DNA from: Christensenella sp. UBA3770
GTDB taxonomy: Bacteria; Bacillota; Clostridia; Christensenellales; CAG-1252
Assembly (NCBI GenBank): GCA_002371075.1
Contig: DFFS01000080.1
Span: 1-52,087, forward strand
Length of the DNA stretch: 52,087 nucleotides
Reading direction: 5' to 3'
Shown: one piece after another, positions 6,746 to 14,711 of the stretch
Layout of the letters: each line of letters begins with the position of its first letter
Position numbering within the stretch: position 1 is the stretch's first letter
Program-made: the position numbers and the translations under genes
Notes under the pieces: generated by a model
The model's database searches: none
Seen by the model: the letters and a program-made list of their open reading frames with translations, nothing else
What the model was told of the DNA's origin: nothing

Positions 6746-8623
6746 ATGCCTTTTTTGCCCATTTCACCAAAAGAAGTTAACGGCAGTGTTGACTTTATCG
6801 TCGTCACGGCGGATGCTTACGTGGATCACCCCTCTTTCGGTCACGCGATCATTTCTCGATTGATCGAAGCGGAAGGCTTTTCCGTGGCGATCATTGCACA
6901 GCCGCAATCCGATCAAGACTACAAGCGGTTTGGCGCGCCCAACGTTGCCTTTTTCGTATCCGGCGGGGTGGTGGACAGTATGGTCAACAATTACACCGTG
7001 GCAAAATTGCGCCGCACGACGGACGTGTACAGCGAAGGTGGTGAATACGGCAAACGTCCCGATCGGGCGGTCACCGTTTACACCCGCGCGCTGAAGCGAC
7101 TTTTCCCCAACGTGTCCGTGGCGATCGGGGGCATCGAAGCAAGTTTAAGGAGGTTTGCCCATTACGACTATTGGTCGGACAGCGTGATGCCCTCCGTTCT
7201 TGTCTCTTCGGGGGCAGACCTGCTTATGTACGGCATGGGAGAGCGCCCGCTTTGGGATATTTTGGCGCTTGTCAAAAAGGGCGTTCCGTTCAAAAACATC
7301 AAGGACGTCAGGGGCACCTCATATTTTGCTAAATTTTCTGATTTATCCGATAAAAACAGGGAAACGTTTCAAACGAAAGCCAAGTTCTGTCCTTCCTTTG
7401 AGGAGGTATTGTCGGACAAGGTCAAATACGTAAAAGCCTTTAAGATGCAGTCAGAAGAGAGCGATTATGTAACGGGCTCGCTTTTGGTTCAAAAACACGC
7501 AGACGGATACGTCATACAAAACCCGCCGCAAAAACCGCTTTCCACAGAGGAAATGGACCGTGTTTACGCGCTTCCTTTTATGAGGAATTATCATCCTTCC
7601 TACACAAAAGGAGTTCCCGCCATCAAGGAAGTCAAGTTCAGCATCGCTTCGGTTCGCGGTTGCTTCGGAGAGTGCTCATACTGCGCTCTGACTTATCACC
7701 AGGGGCGCAGGGTACAAAACCGTTCCAAAGAGTCCATTTTGCGCGAGGCAAAAATCCTGGTTGCCGATCCGGATTTTAAGGGGTATATCCACGACGTCGG
7801 CGGTCCTACGGCGGACTTTTACGGCGACGCTTGCGACAAACAGCAAAAATGCGGTGTGTGCAAAAACAAACGCTGCATCGGGTTTTCTCCGTGCAAAAAT
7901 CTCAAAGTGCATCACGAGGAATATCTTGACATCTTGCGTTCGCTCCGCGCTTTGCCCGGTGTCAAAAAGGTGTTTGTCAGAAGCGGGGTGCGTTTCGATT
8001 ATATGATGTACGACAAGGACAAAACCTTTTTCCGCGAGCTTTTGGAGCATCACGTCAGCGGACAGCTCAAAGTTGCGCCCGAACATTGTTCGGAAAAGGT
8101 GCTTTCCTATATGAACAAGCCGCCGTTCCCCGTCTATTTGCAGTTTAAAAAGCAGTTTGAAGACATCAACAAGGAGATTGGAAAGGAGCAATACCTCGTT
8201 CCGTACTTTATCTCCTCACACCCGGGGTCCACCCTTAATGACGCCATTGATCTTGCCGTATATCTTCATTCCATACATTCTGTGCCGGAGCAAGTGCAGG
8301 ATTTTTATCCCACGCCATCCACCAAATCGACGTGCATGTATTATACGGGGCTCAATCCCGATGACCTTTCTCCCGTTTACGTTCCGAGAACGCGCGAAGA
8401 AAAGCGGGAGCAACGCGCCCTTTTACAGTACGGAAAACCCGAGAATTACGAGCTTGTCTACGCCGCTTTGACCAAAGCGGGGCGCACCGATCTTATCGGA
8501 AACGGACAGGGGGCATTGATCCGTCCGCGTTCGCAAAAGACAATGTCTTACGGCGCAAGCAGACCCATCACGCAAAGAAAAAAGGAAAATCAACTCTATC
8601 GCGGTGTAAAAAGAAAAAAGTGA
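6746..8623 (+). CDS. ygiQ: YgiQ family radical SAM protein
   Basis: 625-residue member of the YgiQ (UPF0313) family. An N-terminal cobalamin-binding-like region (LPISPKEVNG, DFIVVTADAYVDHPSFG) precedes the radical SAM cluster motif C-x3-C-x2-C at C306/C310/C313 (GCFGECSYCAL). A second cysteine cluster near residues 370-385 (CDKQQKCGVCKNKRC) may hold another metal centre. A lysine/arginine-rich tail closes the protein. The substrate is not established for this family. The start has CAGGAGA 5-6 nt upstream and its own consensus promoter. Confidence 0.92.
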   Translation: MPFLPISPKEVNGSVDFIVVTADAYVDHPSFGHAIISRLIEAEGFSVAIIAQPQSDQDYKRFGAPNVAFFVSGGVVDSMVNNYTVAKLRRTTDVYSEGGEYGKRPDRAVTVYTRALKRLFPNVSVAIGGIEASLRRFAHYDYWSDSVMPSVLVSSGADLLMYGMGERPLWDILALVKKGVPFKNIKDVRGTSYFAKFSDLSDKNRETFQTKAKFCPSFEEVLSDKVKYVKAFKMQSEESDYVTGSLLVQKHADGYVIQNPPQKPLSTEEMDRVYALPFMRNYHPSYTKGVPAIKEVKFSIASVRGCFGECSYCALTYHQGRRVQNRSKESILREAKILVADPDFKGYIHDVGGPTADFYGDACDKQQKCGVCKNKRCIGFSPCKNLKVHHEEYLDILRSLRALPGVKKVFVRSGVRFDYMMYDKDKTFFRELLEHHVSGQLKVAPEHCSEKVLSYMNKPPFPVYLQFKKQFEDINKEIGKEQYLVPYFISSHPGSTLNDAIDLAVYLHSIHSVPEQVQDFYPTPSTKSTCMYYTGLNPDDLSPVYVPRTREEKREQRALLQYGKPENYELVYAALTKAGRTDLIGNGQGALIRPRSQKTMSYGASRPITQRKKENQLYRGVKRKK

Positions 8624-8644
8624 CATTTGCTTTTCAAGCATAAA

Positions 8645-8686
8645 ACCATCCGTTCGGCAATATGAATAGTCGAGCGGTTTTTTTGT
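8645..8686 (+). terminator. Intrinsic terminator after ygiQ
   Basis: A 9-bp stem (CCGTTCGGC with GTCGAGCGG, two wobble pairs) with a 10-nt loop, flanked by A-rich and T-rich sides and ending in T7. Confidence 0.75.
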
Positions 8687-8776
8687 TTCAAACAAGATTT
8701 GCGCCTTTTCGGCAATAATCCATTTCCATCGACAAAAAGCGCCGTTCAAAATACTGTATTTTATCCGAGGTAGCCG

Positions 8777-9544
8777 ATGTTTGTCGTATTGAAGAGAAAG
8801 AGTATCGTCAAAGCGCTGATCGTTGTGATCGTGTTCGTTTCCTGCGTGGTTTGCTTGAGTTTTGCCGACGTGGAGCGAACGGTGTTTGCGAAAAGTCAAA
8901 AAAAACTCCCCGTTTATCGGGTGGACAATGGGGAAGAAAAGACCATCGCTATTTCCTTTGACGCGGCTTGGGGTGCGGATAAGACCAAAAAGATCGTCGA
9001 CATCTTAAAAGAGCGCAACGTAAAAGCCACGTTTTTTCTGGTCGGCTTTTGGGTGGACGCGTATAAGGATGAGGTCGTCTATATCGCCGATAACGGCATG
9101 GAGATAGGCAACCACAGCAAAAACCACTTGCATATGAGTACGCTTGACAAGCAAAAGGCAAAGGAAGAGATCGAATACGTCAATGTTGTCGTCAGAAATC
9201 TGACGGGGGTCACGCCAAAAGTGTTCCGCGCGCCGTTTGGGGAATACGACGACAAGTTGATCTCGTGCATTGAAGAGTGCGGTATGACCCCCATCCAATG
9301 GGACGTGGACAGTTTGGATTGGAAAGGGATCTCCGCAGATGAGATCGTAAAACGCGTTGTAGGAAAAACAACGAGCGGCTCGATCATTTTGTGCCACAAC
9401 AACAGTGATCACATTTTGGAAGCGCTCCCCGTGATCTTGGATGAACTGACGGCAAAAGGCTATAAATTCGTGACGATGAGCGAACTCGCCTACGCCGAAA
9501 ACTACACGATAGATGCACAAGGAGTGCAACATAAAAACCAATAA
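8777..9544 (+). CDS. pdaB: Polysaccharide deacetylase, sporulation PdaB type
   Basis: 255 residues: an N-terminal membrane anchor or signal (about 9-32), then a NodB-like carbohydrate esterase domain. The first motif is SFDAAWG (D62) instead of T-F-D-D-G, so the metal-binding second aspartate is replaced by alanine; this is the usual form in the PdaB sporulation subfamily. The metal histidines H113 and H117 are kept in NHSKNH, and RAPFGEYDD and ILCHNN give the later motifs. PdaB is needed for spore cortex maintenance in Bacillus; whether it deacetylates anything is unclear. A GAGG site lies 7 nt before the ATG. No sporulation sigma promoter could be called with confidence. Confidence 0.88.
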   Translation: MFVVLKRKSIVKALIVVIVFVSCVVCLSFADVERTVFAKSQKKLPVYRVDNGEEKTIAISFDAAWGADKTKKIVDILKERNVKATFFLVGFWVDAYKDEVVYIADNGMEIGNHSKNHLHMSTLDKQKAKEEIEYVNVVVRNLTGVTPKVFRAPFGEYDDKLISCIEECGMTPIQWDVDSLDWKGISADEIVKRVVGKTTSGSIILCHNNSDHILEALPVILDELTAKGYKFVTMSELAYAENYTIDAQGVQHKNQ

Positions 9545-9553
9545 GGAGAGAGT

Positions 9554-10192
9554 ATGAACTACGAAGAAATGAATAATAACCGCGTTATGTTGACGGGAAA
9601 AGTTACGGAAGAGGCAAAGTTCAGCCACGAAGTGTTTGGAGAGGGGTTTTACGAGATCAAATTGGAGGTGCCGCGCCTCTCCGCGCAAACGGACGTTTTG
9701 CCGGTTACCGTTTCGGAAAGGCTGCTCTCCTGTCACGATGCCTCGGTGGGGGCGACCTTGTCCGTCATCGGACAATTCAGAAGTTACAATAAGCTGGAGC
9801 AGGAAAGGAGCCGTTTGATGTTGACGGTGTTTGCAAGGGACATTTCGGAAGCAGACGACGAACCCAATCCCAACGTTATAGAACTGGAAGGTTATATTTG
9901 CAAGCCGCCCCTTTATAGGACCACTCCGTTCAAAAGAGAAATTTGCGACATTTTACTTGCGGTAAACCGGGCGTATAACAAGTCGGATTACATTCCTTGC
10001 ATCGCTTGGGGAAGAAATGCGCGCTATGTCAACGGTCTTTCGGTGGGAGATCGCATTGCCGTGCAGGGCAGGATCCAAAGCCGGGAGTATCAAAAGATCA
10101 AAGAGGACGGTGAACAGATCACAAAAACCGCTTACGAGGTGTCCATCAGTCGCGTTACGTCCGTCAGCAGCGAAGTAAAACAAGCAAATTGA
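9554..10192 (+). CDS. SSB-like protein with two OB folds
   Basis: 212 residues that read as two successive single-stranded-DNA-binding OB folds. The first (about 9-98) starts NRVMLTGKV and contains a YEIKLEVPR strand and GATLSVIGQFRSY; the second (about 106-200) starts NVIELEGYICKPP and has FKREICDILLAVNRAYNKSDYIPCIAWGR in pieces, then VGDRIAVQGRIQSREY, the typical SSB core. The acidic phenylalanine-ended tail that recruits repair proteins in housekeeping SSB is absent (the end is SSEVKQAN). It could act as a pre-paired SSB or a PriB-like accessory protein. It follows pdaB by 9 nt with AAGGAGAGAG ahead. Confidence 0.8.
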   Translation: MNYEEMNNNRVMLTGKVTEEAKFSHEVFGEGFYEIKLEVPRLSAQTDVLPVTVSERLLSCHDASVGATLSVIGQFRSYNKLEQERSRLMLTVFARDISEADDEPNPNVIELEGYICKPPLYRTTPFKREICDILLAVNRAYNKSDYIPCIAWGRNARYVNGLSVGDRIAVQGRIQSREYQKIKEDGEQITKTAYEVSISRVTSVSSEVKQAN

Positions 10193-10225
10193 ACAGAAAA
10201 GAGGGGTTTTGCGTTTCGCTTATAC

Positions 10226-10261
10226 TTTACAAAACTTGTTAAGAATGGTATAATTTATACC
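10226..10261 (+). promoter_or_regulatory. Promoter of ylmE-sepF operon, leaderless type
   Basis: TTTACA (10226-10231), 17 nt including an extended -10 TG, TATAAT (10249-10254), 7 nt, ATG 10262. No Shine-Dalgarno is present. Confidence 0.75.
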
Positions 10262-10936
10262 ATGAATACCGTTGAAACCGTCGTCGAGAATTATGACAGG
10301 GTGCTTTCTGAGGTAAAATCACTCTCTCCGAACGCCACTCTTGTTCTTGCCAGCAAAATGGTCCCCAAAGAAGTTTTAGAGGGGCTGGCATCTCGTCGCA
10401 AGGTTATCTTTGGCGAGAACCGTGTGCAGGAGTTGCTTTCCAAGTATTTTGAAAGCGAGTCGCTCACCTGGCACTTTATCGGAAGGTTGCAAACCAACAA
10501 GGTAAAGTACATTGTGGACAAGGTCTCCTTGATCCAATCCGTGGATTCCGTGCGCCTAGCGGAAGAGATCGAAAAACGCTCCGCGCAAATCAAAAAGACC
10601 ATGGATATCCTCATTGAAGTAAACGTCGGCGGGGAAGTGAGCAAGGGCGGCGTCTCGGAAAAGGAGCTTGAAGCCCTACTCGATGCCGTTTCGCATATGG
10701 AACATCTCCGTCTTGTCGGACTTATGAGCGTACTCCCCGAAGCGGAGGAAGCAGCGCTTGTTCCCTTGTATAAACGGTTGTATGACCTTTATATAAAGGT
10801 CGCGCAAATCAAAAAAAGCAATTTCGACGTTCACATCCTCTCTGCGGGGATGAGCGGCGATTACGTCGTCGCGTTAAAAAACGGAAGCAATATGGTGCGT
10901 CTCGGAAGCAAGGTTTTCGGCGCGCGCAATTATTGA
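10262..10936 (+). CDS. ylmE: YggS/YlmE family PLP-binding protein (PLPBP)
   Basis: 224 residues forming a single alanine-racemase-like barrel that binds PLP and buffers its homeostasis. Recognisable motifs are VLASKMVP (PLP lysine), FGENRVQEL, WHFIGRLQTNKVKYI, LIEVNVGGEVSKGG and LSAGMSGDY near the C-terminus followed by RLGSKVFGARNY. Adjacent to sepF (16 nt gap), matching the ylmE-sepF arrangement of Firmicutes division clusters. The start follows from the leaderless promoter. Confidence 0.96.
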   Translation: MNTVETVVENYDRVLSEVKSLSPNATLVLASKMVPKEVLEGLASRRKVIFGENRVQELLSKYFESESLTWHFIGRLQTNKVKYIVDKVSLIQSVDSVRLAEEIEKRSAQIKKTMDILIEVNVGGEVSKGGVSEKELEALLDAVSHMEHLRLVGLMSVLPEAEEAALVPLYKRLYDLYIKVAQIKKSNFDVHILSAGMSGDYVVALKNGSNMVRLGSKVFGARNY

Positions 10937-10951
10937 ACTTAGGAGGAAAGT

Positions 10952-11446
10952 ATGTCAAATCGGGATTATGACAGGGATTACGACAGAAGGGACGCCGCGC
11001 GTTCGCGCTTGTTTGAGGGGCTTGACGATCCGTTTGAGCGCCCAAACGCGGAAACGACTGATCGCGGCGGTTATGCACAGCAACAACGCAGACCTTATCC
11101 CGAGAGACCGCCGATGGGCAGTGATTTTCCCCGTTACGGACAACGGGAGGATGCTGCTCCCGCATATTCCGATTATCCCGGCAACGGCAACGTGACGATC
11201 TATTCGCCCAAGACGTACGCCGACGTGCAGGATATGATCGATAACCTCAAAAGGAACGAATCCATCATCGTCAATTTGGACGGCATCGAGTCGGAGTCGG
11301 CGCAGCGCATTTTGGATTTTTTAAGCGGCGCGGCATATGCTATCGGCGGAAGCATGAGACGTGTGAAAGAGATGCATTCCACCTTTTTGATCACCCCGCA
11401 GGGGACGGGGATCACGGATACAAATGACAGTCGTAATTCTCGTTGA
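10952..11446 (+). CDS. sepF: Cell division protein SepF
   Basis: 164 residues. The C-terminal SepF domain (about 75-150) is clear: VTIYSPKTYADVQDMIDNL, SIIVNLDGIESESAQRILDFLSGAAYA and STFLITPQG. SepF polymerises, bundles FtsZ filaments and tethers them. The N-terminus is unusual: instead of the hydrophobic amphipathic membrane helix it starts MSNRDYDRDYDRRDAARSR and continues as a Tyr/Arg/Pro/Gln-rich linker. The start is firm, with TTAGGAGGAAAGT before the ATG. The last 23 nt overlap lspA. Confidence 0.93.
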   Translation: MSNRDYDRDYDRRDAARSRLFEGLDDPFERPNAETTDRGGYAQQQRRPYPERPPMGSDFPRYGQREDAAPAYSDYPGNGNVTIYSPKTYADVQDMIDNLKRNESIIVNLDGIESESAQRILDFLSGAAYAIGGSMRRVKEMHSTFLITPQGTGITDTNDSRNSR

Positions 11447-11999
11447 CCTTTTGATCGTGGCGGTGCTTGTTGCCGCTGATCTTGTTTCCAAATACTATGC
11501 GGCTTCTCTTTTGCCCGCGCATGGCGGAAGCTACGAAGCCATCAAAAACGTCCTGACCTTTCGCTATAGCGAAAACACGGGCGCGGCTTTCGGTATTTTT
11601 GAAAACTCCCGTGTGTTTTTGTGCGTTTTCGTCGCCGTCGTGCTACTTGCACTCATTGGGTTTATGGCGTATCACATTGCCAAGAACAAACACAAAGAAA
11701 AGGGCGGAATGTTTTTGCACGTAGCGCTCTCCATGATCCTTGCCGGCGGGATCGGCAACCTTGTGGATAGGATCGCGCTCGGCTACGTCAGGGATTTTAT
11801 TGAATACACGATTGTTTACACCTTGTTCAAAAAGGATTTTGCCATCTGCAATCTTGCGGACGTGTTTTTGACGGTCGGCGTGATATTGATCGCCGGTTAT
11901 TTGATTTGGTCGCTGTTTAACGACAACAAAAAAGAGAAGGAAACGCAGCCCGTTTCCGAACCCAACGCGGATCAACCGAAAGATGGGGAACAAAACTGA
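11424..11999 (+). CDS. lspA: Lipoprotein signal peptidase (signal peptidase II)
   Basis: Membrane aspartyl protease that cleaves lipoprotein signal peptides after lipid modification. Four hydrophobic segments; NTGAAFGIF is the conserved extracytoplasmic motif, and the catalytic pair is D115 (GGIGNLVDR) and D146 (ICNLADVFL). 191 residues, slightly long because of a charged C-terminal tail (KKEKETQPVSEPN...). It overlaps sepF by 23 nt and is followed directly by rluD, the standard lspA-rluD pairing. Confidence 0.97.
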   Translation: MTVVILVDLLIVAVLVAADLVSKYYAASLLPAHGGSYEAIKNVLTFRYSENTGAAFGIFENSRVFLCVFVAVVLLALIGFMAYHIAKNKHKEKGGMFLHVALSMILAGGIGNLVDRIALGYVRDFIEYTIVYTLFKKDFAICNLADVFLTVGVILIAGYLIWSLFNDNKKEKETQPVSEPNADQPKDGEQN

Positions 12000-12000
12000 C

Positions 12001-12915
12001 ATGAAAGAGCGTTTTACCTCGGACAAAGACAATTTGCGTTTGGACGTTTTTCTTGCGGAAAAGACGGATAAGACCCGTTCCGCCGTTGCCAAGGCAATCG
12101 AGGAGGGAAGGGTGCTTTTAAATGGGAAAGCTCCGTCAAAAACCGGCGTAAAGATCTCTTTGGGAGACGTCGTTGAGGTGGACATCCCCGATCCTCGTCC
12201 GATCTCTGCAAAAGCGCAAGATATCCCCATCGACATTTTGTATGAAGACAACGACATAGTCGTTGTAAACAAGCCGCAAGGCATGGTGACCCATCCGGCA
12301 AGCGGGTCACCCGACGGCACACTTGTAAACGCGCTCCTTTATCGCGTATCCGATCTCAGTGGGATCAACGGGGAGATCCGCCCCGGCATCGTGCACCGTT
12401 TGGACAAGGATACCTCCGGCGTGTTGGTGGTTGCCAAAAACGACGCTGCTCACCTTGCCTTATCCAAGCAGATATCCACAAAAAAAGCATTGCGTTATTA
12501 CTATGCTTTGGTTGTCGGAAACATAGCGGAGGACGAGGGAAAGATCGAAAAGAGCATTGCGCGAAGCAAAAAGGACCGCAAACAAATGGCGGTTTCGGAA
12601 GAGGGGCGAAACGCGTTGACACTTTATAAGGTGATAGAACGTTTTAAGGGCTATACGCTTGTGGAATGCGAGCTCAGAACGGGGCGAACGCATCAGATCC
12701 GCGTTCATATGAAAAGCATCGGGCACCCTGTCGTTGGGGATCCGGTTTACGGAAAGGCAAGTCCTTTGGCGCCTTTCGGACAACTTTTGCACGCGCATAA
12801 ATTGGTTTTGTATCATCCCGTAAGCGGGCAACAAATGACCTTTACTGCCCCTGTCAACGAAGCGTTTGCTTCGGCCCTTTCCAAACTTGGGTTTTCGGGC
12901 GATCTCAATAAATAA
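12001..12915 (+). CDS. rluD: RluD-family 23S rRNA pseudouridine synthase
   Basis: An N-terminal S4 RNA-binding domain (LRLDVFLAEKTDKTRS, GRVLLNGK) leads into an RluA/RluD catalytic domain with RPGIVHRLDKDTSG, catalytic D135, and the RTHQIRVHM motif. RluD modifies helix 69 of 23S rRNA. Two in-frame ATGs exist (11983 and 12001); the one at 12001 is 1 nt past the lspA stop and has GGGGA about 10 nt upstream, so it is preferred (304 residues). It is convergent with rqcH with 1 nt between stops. Strict target specificity is inferred from family only. Confidence 0.92.
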   Translation: MKERFTSDKDNLRLDVFLAEKTDKTRSAVAKAIEEGRVLLNGKAPSKTGVKISLGDVVEVDIPDPRPISAKAQDIPIDILYEDNDIVVVNKPQGMVTHPASGSPDGTLVNALLYRVSDLSGINGEIRPGIVHRLDKDTSGVLVVAKNDAAHLALSKQISTKKALRYYYALVVGNIAEDEGKIEKSIARSKKDRKQMAVSEEGRNALTLYKVIERFKGYTLVECELRTGRTHQIRVHMKSIGHPVVGDPVYGKASPLAPFGQLLHAHKLVLYHPVSGQQMTFTAPVNEAFASALSKLGFSGDLNK

Positions 12916-12916
12916 A

Positions 12917-14599
12917 TCAGTTTTTGTTTTTCTCGTGAGCGTCGGGTTTGACGACGATCGTTTTGTAATCGGTATAGTAAACCAAGCCGACTTTTTTTGC
13001 CGGGTGTCGGCGAACGTTTTTGCGCTTTGTGTAATCCACCGAAACCGTTTGATCCGCGCGTCGCTCAGAGTAATAGGCGGCGATCTCGGCGGCAAAAAGC
13101 AGCGCCTCGTCCGAAATATCCTTCTCCTCGGGGGAGAGGATCACGTGAGCGCCGTGCGACTTAGCGGCGTGTAGCCAAACGTCGTTTTCCTTTCCGAGTT
13201 TGAACGTGACGTATTCGTTTTGCAAGCCGCCTTTGCCGCAGTAGATTTTGCACCCGAAAGCACAAAAGCTCATCGCACGGGCAGGCGCGTCCTTAACGCG
13301 TGCTTTCCGTTGCGTTTTCAGCAAACCCGCTTCGCGCATCTCCTCTTCGGCAATGGATAGATCCTGCACGGTTTCCGCCATTTTTATCTGCGCCGAAAGC
13401 GCTTCGTAATAGAGCAAATTGTCTTGGTTTTGCTTGAGCATGGCACGGTTGATCTCAACGCCGCGTTTGAGTTTTTGATAGCGTTTGAACAGTTTTTGCG
13501 CATACTCGTTGGGACGCAAAATGGGGTCAAGCGGAATGACCCTTTCACAGCCGGCGTAATAGTCGAAAACGGTAACTTCACGGTCGCGCGGCTTGATCTT
13601 GTATAGGTTTGTGGTGATCAGCTCCGCAAGGGTGCGTATCTCTTCCGCCTTTTCCTCGTCGTTGATCTTTTCCGTGATGACGTCAATGGAATTTTTGGCT
13701 TTTTTCACCGCAAGGTCCAAGGCGTGTTCAAGGGATTTTGCAGCGGTTTTGATGCGGGATTCCCTATCCGCCACGGAGTAGATCTCGTCGGCGGAGGCAT
13801 TTAACGATTCGCGGCTTTCCGTTGTGGCAAACGGGTAGCGATAGGGATAATAATCCATCGGTTCCGACGTAACGCACGGGGCGTAATAAGGGGAAGAAAA
13901 CACCTCCGCAAAATCGCTTGCGACGGAGGCGACTCCCGCAGGGGAAACGTCACCGTTTTGCTCGGCAACGTACAAAATCGTTTTTGCGGAGGGGACGGAG
14001 GCGCCTGCTGCCTTTTTGACGAGAACGTCCTTATATTCTGCGGGGTCACTGCTTGACAAAAGCTCGGTCAAGCTTTGTTTATCTCCGATAAAAACCTTGT
14101 TTTGTTCGGGAGGAAGATACTTTGCGCCGATCATGATCTGACGTTTTTGTTTTTCGTCCGGGATCAGTTTGTAGAGGGAGTCCAAGATGCGGCGCTCTTT
14201 GTTGAGGAGAATGATGTTGCTGTAGCGTCCCATCAGCTCGCAAACGAGATAAAAATCTTCGTCGTCAAACATCTCGTTTCTTGCGGAAAGAGAGATCTCG
14301 ATGATACGATCTTCCGAAATCGTTTTGATGCCCCTGATCACCGCCGAGCCGACGTGTTTTCTGAGGATCATCAAAAGGGGCGGGGCAGCATAAGGGTTTT
14401 CCTTTTTTACGGTGGTCAAATGGATGCGCGGACTGTTTGGATTTGCGCTGATCACAAGAAGAAGATTCGTGCGTCCGTTGTAGACGCTGACGGTGATCTC
14501 GTCCTTTTCAGGTTGGCAGATCCTTCTTATTTTGCCGCCCGAAAGCTTTGCGTTAAGCTCGGCGGCGAGTGCGTTTAACGTGATAAAATCGCTTGGCAT
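12917..14599 (-). CDS. rqcH: NFACT-family ribosome quality-control protein RqcH
   Basis: 560 residues with the order expected for bacterial RqcH: NFACT-N (MPSDFITLNALAAEL, KIRRICQPEKDEI, ELMGRYSNIILL), a helix-hairpin-helix and coiled-coil middle (QKLFKRYQKLKRG region), and NFACT-R near the C-terminus (KIYCGKGGLQNEYVT, WLHAAKSHGAHVIL). RqcH binds stalled 50S-peptidyl-tRNA complexes and adds alanine tails that target the peptide for degradation; lon and clpXP lie next door. Fibronectin-binding annotations of homologues refer to the same family. Its leaderless promoter ends 6 nt before the ATG. Confidence 0.95.
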   Translation of the reverse strand: MPSDFITLNALAAELNAKLSGGKIRRICQPEKDEITVSVYNGRTNLLLVISANPNSPRIHLTTVKKENPYAAPPLLMILRKHVGSAVIRGIKTISEDRIIEISLSARNEMFDDEDFYLVCELMGRYSNIILLNKERRILDSLYKLIPDEKQKRQIMIGAKYLPPEQNKVFIGDKQSLTELLSSSDPAEYKDVLVKKAAGASVPSAKTILYVAEQNGDVSPAGVASVASDFAEVFSSPYYAPCVTSEPMDYYPYRYPFATTESRESLNASADEIYSVADRESRIKTAAKSLEHALDLAVKKAKNSIDVITEKINDEEKAEEIRTLAELITTNLYKIKPRDREVTVFDYYAGCERVIPLDPILRPNEYAQKLFKRYQKLKRGVEINRAMLKQNQDNLLYYEALSAQIKMAETVQDLSIAEEEMREAGLLKTQRKARVKDAPARAMSFCAFGCKIYCGKGGLQNEYVTFKLGKENDVWLHAAKSHGAHVILSPEEKDISDEALLFAAEIAAYYSERRADQTVSVDYTKRKNVRRHPAKKVGLVYYTDYKTIVVKPDAHEKNKN

Positions 14600-14634
14600 A
14601 TTTGAATTCTAACACAAGCGCCCCTTCTTTTCAA
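14600..14634 (-). promoter_or_regulatory. Promoter of rqcH, leaderless type (minus strand)
   Basis: Reading the minus strand: TTGAAA (14634-14629), 17 nt, TAGAAT (14611-14606), TCAAAT, then ATG at 14599. No Shine-Dalgarno is present. This is the only minus-strand case, which shows that the pattern is not a strand artefact. Confidence 0.75.
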
Positions 14635-14651
14635 CAATAAAATAAAAATAC

Positions 14652-14680
14652 TTGCAACATATATATATTTATGATATTAT
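14652..14680 (+). promoter_or_regulatory. Sigma-A promoter of the tig-clpP-clpX-lon-engB cluster
   Basis: TTGCAA (14652-14657), 17-nt AT-rich spacer, TATTAT (14675-14680). The leader is about 25 nt with a CGGAGG ribosome-binding site. No CtsR- or CIRCE-like repeat was seen nearby. Confidence 0.75.
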
Positions 14681-14711
14681 TTATTTTGCAATTCTATACG
14701 GAGGATTAAAC

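Noticed and set aside
8700..8776. Sporulation sigma promoter for pdaB
   Set aside because: CAAAATA at 8747-8753 fits a sigma-G -10, but no -35 with correct spacing was found.
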